In this document: positions 59,676 through 64,000 of the stretch, piece by piece
How the letters are laid out: each line of letters begins with the position of its first letter
Numbering within the stretch: position 1 is the first letter of the stretch
Assembly: GCA_008080735.1 (NCBI GenBank)
Contig: SHMW01000007.1
Location: 21,315-85,314, forward strand
Direction: 5' to 3'
DNA length: 64,000 nucleotides
Origin: Promethearchaeota archaeon
GTDB taxonomy: Archaea > Asgardarchaeota > Lokiarchaeia > Sigyniarchaeales > SOKP01
Notes under the pieces: generated by a model
What the model saw: only the letters and a program-made list of their open reading frames with translations
The model's database searches: none
Told to the model about the DNA's origin: nothing
Program-made: the position numbers and the translations under genes

Positions 59676-59975
59676 TCAGACTAACTGCCTTTTCAAATCT
59701 TCTTTTAATTCTACAAATCTTTCAAGCGTAAGGATATTATTTGTTTTTAATATCTTCTCAAGTGTTCGGAGAAACATTTCATATTGAGAAATATTCCTAT
59801 TAAGAGTAGTTATCTCATCAGAAAGATTTGTAACTGTGGTCAGTTTTTTTTGCATTTGATGTTCTAGCTCTGCGATTTTAGTTCGCAATTCGATTAAATT
59901 CCTTCCTTTCACGCGTTGAGAACGCTGTGGTTTCTGCTCTGCCTTGACCCAATCTATTGAAATGATGACCACCAA
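59676..59975 (-). CDS. Small coiled-coil protein
   Basis: LRTKIAELEHQMQKKLTTVTNLSDEITTLNRNISQYEMFLRTLEKILKT. Confidence 0.5.
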   Translation of the reverse strand: MVVIISIDWVKAEQKPQRSQRVKGRNLIELRTKIAELEHQMQKKLTTVTNLSDEITTLNRNISQYEMFLRTLEKILKTNNILTLERFVELKEDLKRQLV

Positions 59976-60729
59976 TATAAGTTTTGTTTTTTTAATTGAA
60001 TAGAAGAAAATTTGAAGAATTTTAAAATATGCCCTTATATTTTATTCAAAGCTAATGGATGAAGAGATAACTTCGTCGAAAAAATCATTAAAAATCACTT
60101 TTTTTAGCTATTTTATTTAAAGAATGGTGATATATTGAGATATACAAAAGAACGTGAAACTCAGCTTTCACGAAGATCATCCATACAGATTAGAATTTAC
60201 GGGAATTTACGGGTAGATAGATATTCACTTATATGGAGAATTAGAAATGAAACCACGGGCAATATATCGAATAGAAAATTACACATCATCGCAATTCCAA
60301 CAAAAGAGATAAGTGGAGTATAGCTTGGACCGAGTAAGATGATATATTGAACAGGTTTTGGAATGCTCAATATCCATTTTTGATCCAGATTGATTATTAA
60401 TACCCAAGAGATAAAATAAAGAACCAGTCCTATGAGATAAAAGCAAATCCCAATGATCTAAGAAGGATTATCTTGTGGATGAATTATCATAAAAATCGGT
60501 AAAAAAAACACAATCTTTCGCAGGATATTTTCTGGAATTAGGAGCCATCCGCTTGCACCATCCCCAAAATAAAGATGCAATTGGCAATTTCGAAGTTAAT
60601 GTAATATTCCACAATATAAAGGGAAAAATCAATATAAAGCCATTTCTCCAACTAAAAGAAAAACTAAGATACAGCATCATTTATAACTTCTAACAGATGA
60701 TAATGAATATTAAATGAAAGAAGAAAAAA

Positions 60730-61032
60730 TTAATTAATTTTTAGTTGAGCCCGCACAGCATCAGTTAAATTATTGCTTCCCAAGAGTTCCGACCAGAATT
60801 GATTAATTGCCTCATCAGCGTCTAAATAACATTCAATCGCTAATCTTTCCTCACTTGTTCCAGTACCGACGCCGTTTTTATGATTAAAATATTTATATAT
60901 ATTATCAATAAATTCAAAATATTTTTCGGAGATAAGGACTTTATTAATTTCATCAGTATCCAACGTATCCAAATCCCTTTTCTTTCTGAAATATTTTACG
61001 TATTTTCTTATCTCCTCATCTAACTCGTTCAT
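60730..61032 (-). CDS. Small hypothetical protein
   Basis: 100-aa charged ORF. Confidence 0.45.
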   Translation of the reverse strand: MNELDEEIRKYVKYFRKKRDLDTLDTDEINKVLISEKYFEFIDNIYKYFNHKNGVGTGTSEERLAIECYLDADEAINQFWSELLGSNNLTDAVRAQLKIN

Positions 61033-61288
61033 TTTTGTTTACCTTATTTCCCTGTCCTGTTATTTATATAATTAGTCATATATGAGAATGACTAACATCG
61101 AGAAAATAACAATAATAAAATAGACTAAAACTATTTAAATTATTCCATTTCCCATAATTTGTGTGCAAAATGGTGCATTATTTTGCTTAGTTTTTAAATT
61201 ATGTTAAGGAGCGTTGATATGATTAACTGATCATTTAATTAAATAAAGAATTTTTTTAAAAAAGGAATGAAAAAATAATAATTTGGAT

Positions 61289-61840
61289 TTATTCGTGTAA
61301 TCTCGCACCGCAATATTGACAATATGCAGCGTCCTCTTTTGTGATGGGAGTACCACAGTTTGGGCAATAATTTGTCTTGGGTTCTTCACTTGGGGTTTGT
61401 TTAGTACTTGATTGGTTAGGAATCGATTGTGGCATTCCTTTTTGTTGGACTTCGGTGTATTTCATTTGTCCGGTTGATGAAGAAAATCGTCCTCTTAATT
61501 CTCCTGAAGCTTTCAAATCTAAAATGATTGCTCTGACATCTTTGACTGAAATTCCTGTATTTTTACTTATCTCATCTACGGATGCATTAGGATTTTGTAA
61601 GAATTCTTGCTTCACGACTTTCCGAAGCTTACTTCGATTAAAAAGATTGGCAAATTGTCCGCCAATTATCGAGAGACCAATGACAAGCAATATAATTCCC
61701 CACCAATTCCAAATCCACCACGATGGATCGAAGATCCTATTTGTATAGAAATGATTTAACCCCCACCATAAAAATAACGCACCGATTATAAGGGAGCATA
61801 CACTAAAACCTTCCGAATATTGATTCCGTTCGTATTTCAT
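61289..61840 (-). CDS. Membrane protein with winged-helix-like segment and C-terminal zinc ribbon
   Basis: Two TM helices; VDEISKNTGISVKDVRAIILDLKASGEL; YCPNCGTPITKEDAAYCQYCGARL. Confidence 0.8.
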   Translation of the reverse strand: MKYERNQYSEGFSVCSLIIGALFLWWGLNHFYTNRIFDPSWWIWNWWGIILLVIGLSIIGGQFANLFNRSKLRKVVKQEFLQNPNASVDEISKNTGISVKDVRAIILDLKASGELRGRFSSSTGQMKYTEVQQKGMPQSIPNQSSTKQTPSEEPKTNYCPNCGTPITKEDAAYCQYCGARLHE

Positions 61841-61928
61841 ATTATCATCTCAATTAATGATTATTTCTAACAAAGTAAAATAATTATAAAATAATAAATT
61901 TGAATAGTCCGATTTTTGAAGTCCAGAT

Positions 61929-62285
61929 TTAAGAGGACACGATAGAATTGTTTATAATTTGGAACACAATTCCCAAATCTACTTGATCTTCAAGGAGCAA
62001 AATTACAATTTTTTCTAACACTTTCATACTCAATATGTAAAAATTATCGCTATGGATTAGTGTGAAATCGGGTTGATGGATTCCGATTGCCTCTGTGATT
62101 TCTTCTGCAGATTCATAAGCTTGGGCAATATTCAAACTTATTGCGGACTTATTAAATTCATCCTCATTGATATAGGATTTAATAACTACTCCATTTTTGG
62201 AAGAAATGATGATAAAATATATTTTTTCTCCTAAGTTATCCATTAGATTCTCCAAAATGGAGTCAAGATCTAATCTCACACTCAT
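61929..62285 (-). CDS. Roadblock/LC7-like protein
   Basis: LENLMDNLGEKIYFIIISSKNGVVIKSYI...LIHSDNFYILSMKVLEKIVILLLEDQVDLGIVFQIINN. Confidence 0.65.
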   Translation of the reverse strand: MSVRLDLDSILENLMDNLGEKIYFIIISSKNGVVIKSYINEDEFNKSAISLNIAQAYESAEEITEAIGIHQPDFTLIHSDNFYILSMKVLEKIVILLLEDQVDLGIVFQIINNSIVSS

Positions 62286-62428
62286 TATTAATGATAATAG
62301 TTCTTTTTATTAAAAAAATTTAGTAATTTTTGTATAAATAATCACTTGGAATAACGAATATTTAGAATTTCCAAAGCTAAAAAAAGAATGAAAAAGAAAA
62401 ATTAAAGTTTAAAATATACTAATTTTGA

Positions 62429-63394
62429 TTAAGGAGGATAGCGTAATTCATAGATACTTTTTCCGCCATTCAGCGGTCCTTTCAGATATTTTTTGACCTC
62501 TTTTGGATCTCTTTGAGTTATTCCTTCGATTGGAGGGAGTTCTCCCGGAGGAAATGTTTCTATAATATCATTTACTAATGTTTCCAAATAATCTAAAAGC
62601 GCTTCAATCCCCGGCTTTCCTTTTTCTAATGTTGCCTTACTGGGACATCCAACATTACCTTCTGGATAGGCAGAAACTTCAATAGGGCCAAATCCTACCT
62701 GCCCATACCATTTTATTGGTTTTTGATAAATATTTCCTGCCTTATCGACATGTCCTTCGGGCATCCAGCCTTGAGGCTCATTATCACACGCATCCTTAAT
62801 ATTAATCATTTCTGGAAAAAGAGCCATTGAGAAGGACGTTTCAGCCTCATCTGCATGGATAAACGGTGTTTCAAAGGGTCCTCCATGCTCTTCGTCCATA
62901 CAATGCTGAGGAATTGCGTGGTACCAATTTACATTACAGAGGACAGCTGGTAATTGATAATTTTTAGCCCATTCGTGAATAGCAGAGGGGATCACATATT
63001 CTTGTCCGTGTCCATTTAATAAGATCTGTTTGCGGAATCCCATATTCCATAATCCCGCAATTACCGCACGAATCATCCCTTTAAAGATTTCCTCGGGGAC
63101 AATAATCGAGCCGGGCATTCCCACATGATGATAAGGATGACTTCCATACCAGATGGGTTGGGCTACAGTACATCCCGTTTTTTCGGCAATCAATTCTGCC
63201 ATTCGCGTGACTAAAAATGTATCTTCTCCGATACAAGCTGCTGGGCCGTGGTTTTCTGTGGAGCCAATGGGAACGATGATAACATCATTCTGTTCTAAAC
63301 GCTCATTGATTTCTTTGATTGACATATTTTGTAAATAAATACCGTCTGGCAGATCCATATGTCCTCCCTTGGGAGGAATATTCCATTTTGTCAT
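62429..63394 (-). CDS. Creatininase-family amidohydrolase
   Basis: VIVPIGSTENHGPAACIGEDTFLVTRMAELIAE; PIWYGSHPYHHVGMPGSI; ILLNGHG; HADEAETSF. Confidence 0.92.
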   Translation of the reverse strand: MTKWNIPPKGGHMDLPDGIYLQNMSIKEINERLEQNDVIIVPIGSTENHGPAACIGEDTFLVTRMAELIAEKTGCTVAQPIWYGSHPYHHVGMPGSIIVPEEIFKGMIRAVIAGLWNMGFRKQILLNGHGQEYVIPSAIHEWAKNYQLPAVLCNVNWYHAIPQHCMDEEHGGPFETPFIHADEAETSFSMALFPEMINIKDACDNEPQGWMPEGHVDKAGNIYQKPIKWYGQVGFGPIEVSAYPEGNVGCPSKATLEKGKPGIEALLDYLETLVNDIIETFPPGELPPIEGITQRDPKEVKKYLKGPLNGGKSIYELRYPP

Positions 63395-63621
63395 TTTTAT
63401 TTTTTTTTTTACTAGAGAATTATGTAATAATGAATGGTATCTGCTAAATTCTTTATGATTTGTTCTTTTTCAGATTTAGTTCATCACCTGTAATAAGTTC
63501 GGGTAGCTTTCAAGAACACAAAATCGAAGGAGATTTCATTAGAAATTCTTAAATCTAGATATTATATCAAAAATTTTGGACTGAAATTTAAATTTAAATA
63601 TTAAGAAACCAAAACTTACAT

Positions 63622-64000
63622 ATGTCTCAAAAAAAAATCAAAATAAACAATTCGATACAAACGAGCTTTGGAACACGAGTTGCTTATGCGAATGGGACGC
63701 TTGCTGATAATTTATCACTGCAAAGTTTCTTATTTCTTGGATTTACCTTTTATTACACTGTTATTGACCTAAATATTTATTGGTATGCGTTAGCGTTCAT
63801 TATTTATTCAATTTGGGATGCTATTGATGATCCGTTGATTGGTGTATTATCTGATAGAACAAAAACTAAATGGGGACGAAGAAAACCTTGGATTTACGTG
63901 AGTGCTATACCTTTATGTATTCTAATGATATTAATCTGGACACCACCGACCGGAAATGATATTCTAACATTTATTTACTTGACAATCATATTAATAGTAT
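63622..64000 (+). CDS. GPH/MFS-type sugar:cation symporter, N-terminal part (truncated by window end)
   Basis: MSQKKIKINNSIQTSFGTRVAYANGTLADNLSLQSFLFLG...YSIWDAIDDPLIGVLSDRTKTKWGRRKPWI; absent from ORF track. Confidence 0.85.
   Translation, partial: MSQKKIKINNSIQTSFGTRVAYANGTLADNLSLQSFLFLGFTFYYTVIDLNIYWYALAFIIYSIWDAIDDPLIGVLSDRTKTKWGRRKPWIYVSAIPLCILMILIWTPPTGNDILTFIYLTIILIV

Noticed and set aside
60135-60680. Small ORFs 60135..60323 (+) and 60468..60680 (-)
   Set aside because: Basic/AT-rich short ORFs without domain or start-site support; possibly decayed sequence, insufficient evidence to call genes.
1-64000. Integrated mobile element, prophage or transposase
   Set aside because: No transposase, integrase, terminal inverted repeats or phage structural genes were recognised.

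Overview
AT-rich archaeal window whose gene content looks like an Asgard (Lokiarchaeia-like) genome: Arf-type GTPase, longin/roadblock-like proteins, SDS22-like LRR protein, SMC-ScpA-ScpB, and intron-containing tRNAs. Taxonomy is inferred from gene content only. The strongest candidate for a new system is the minus-strand run at ~2.9-7.9 kb. It reads ACR3-type arsenite exporter -> one 554-aa protein joining a SAM-dependent methyltransferase to a membrane HgcA-like corrinoid protein (cap-helix motif NVWCAAR) -> HgcB-like 2x[4Fe-4S] ferredoxin with a terminal CCC -> small CxC protein -> ArsC-type arsenate reductase -> beta-grasp-like protein, with a second ArsC downstream and an ArsR regulator on the opposite strand nearby. 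It looks like a mercury-methylation-type HgcAB pair embedded in an arsenic operon with its methyl-donor enzyme built in. Second, a peroxiredoxin-like gene (35120..35593) has an in-frame TGA exactly at the catalytic position (K-U-P-Y-C-R-W-H), with a hairpin just after the stop codon, so it is a likely selenoprotein missed by the ORF track. Third, two minus-strand tRNA genes, Asp(GTC) and Arg(TCG), each appear to carry two short introns at non-canonical positions. Other points of interest are a glycyl-radical enzyme with an N-terminal SCP2-like domain beside stand-alone SCP2 proteins, an Arf-like GTPase with a longin-like C-terminal extension next to a uDENN/longin-like gene, tandem longin-like paralogs, a divergent SMC operon with a degenerate AAA-like gene, and a HhH-GPD glycosylase lacking the FeS cysteines. 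All family calls are from reading the sequence; no searches were run.
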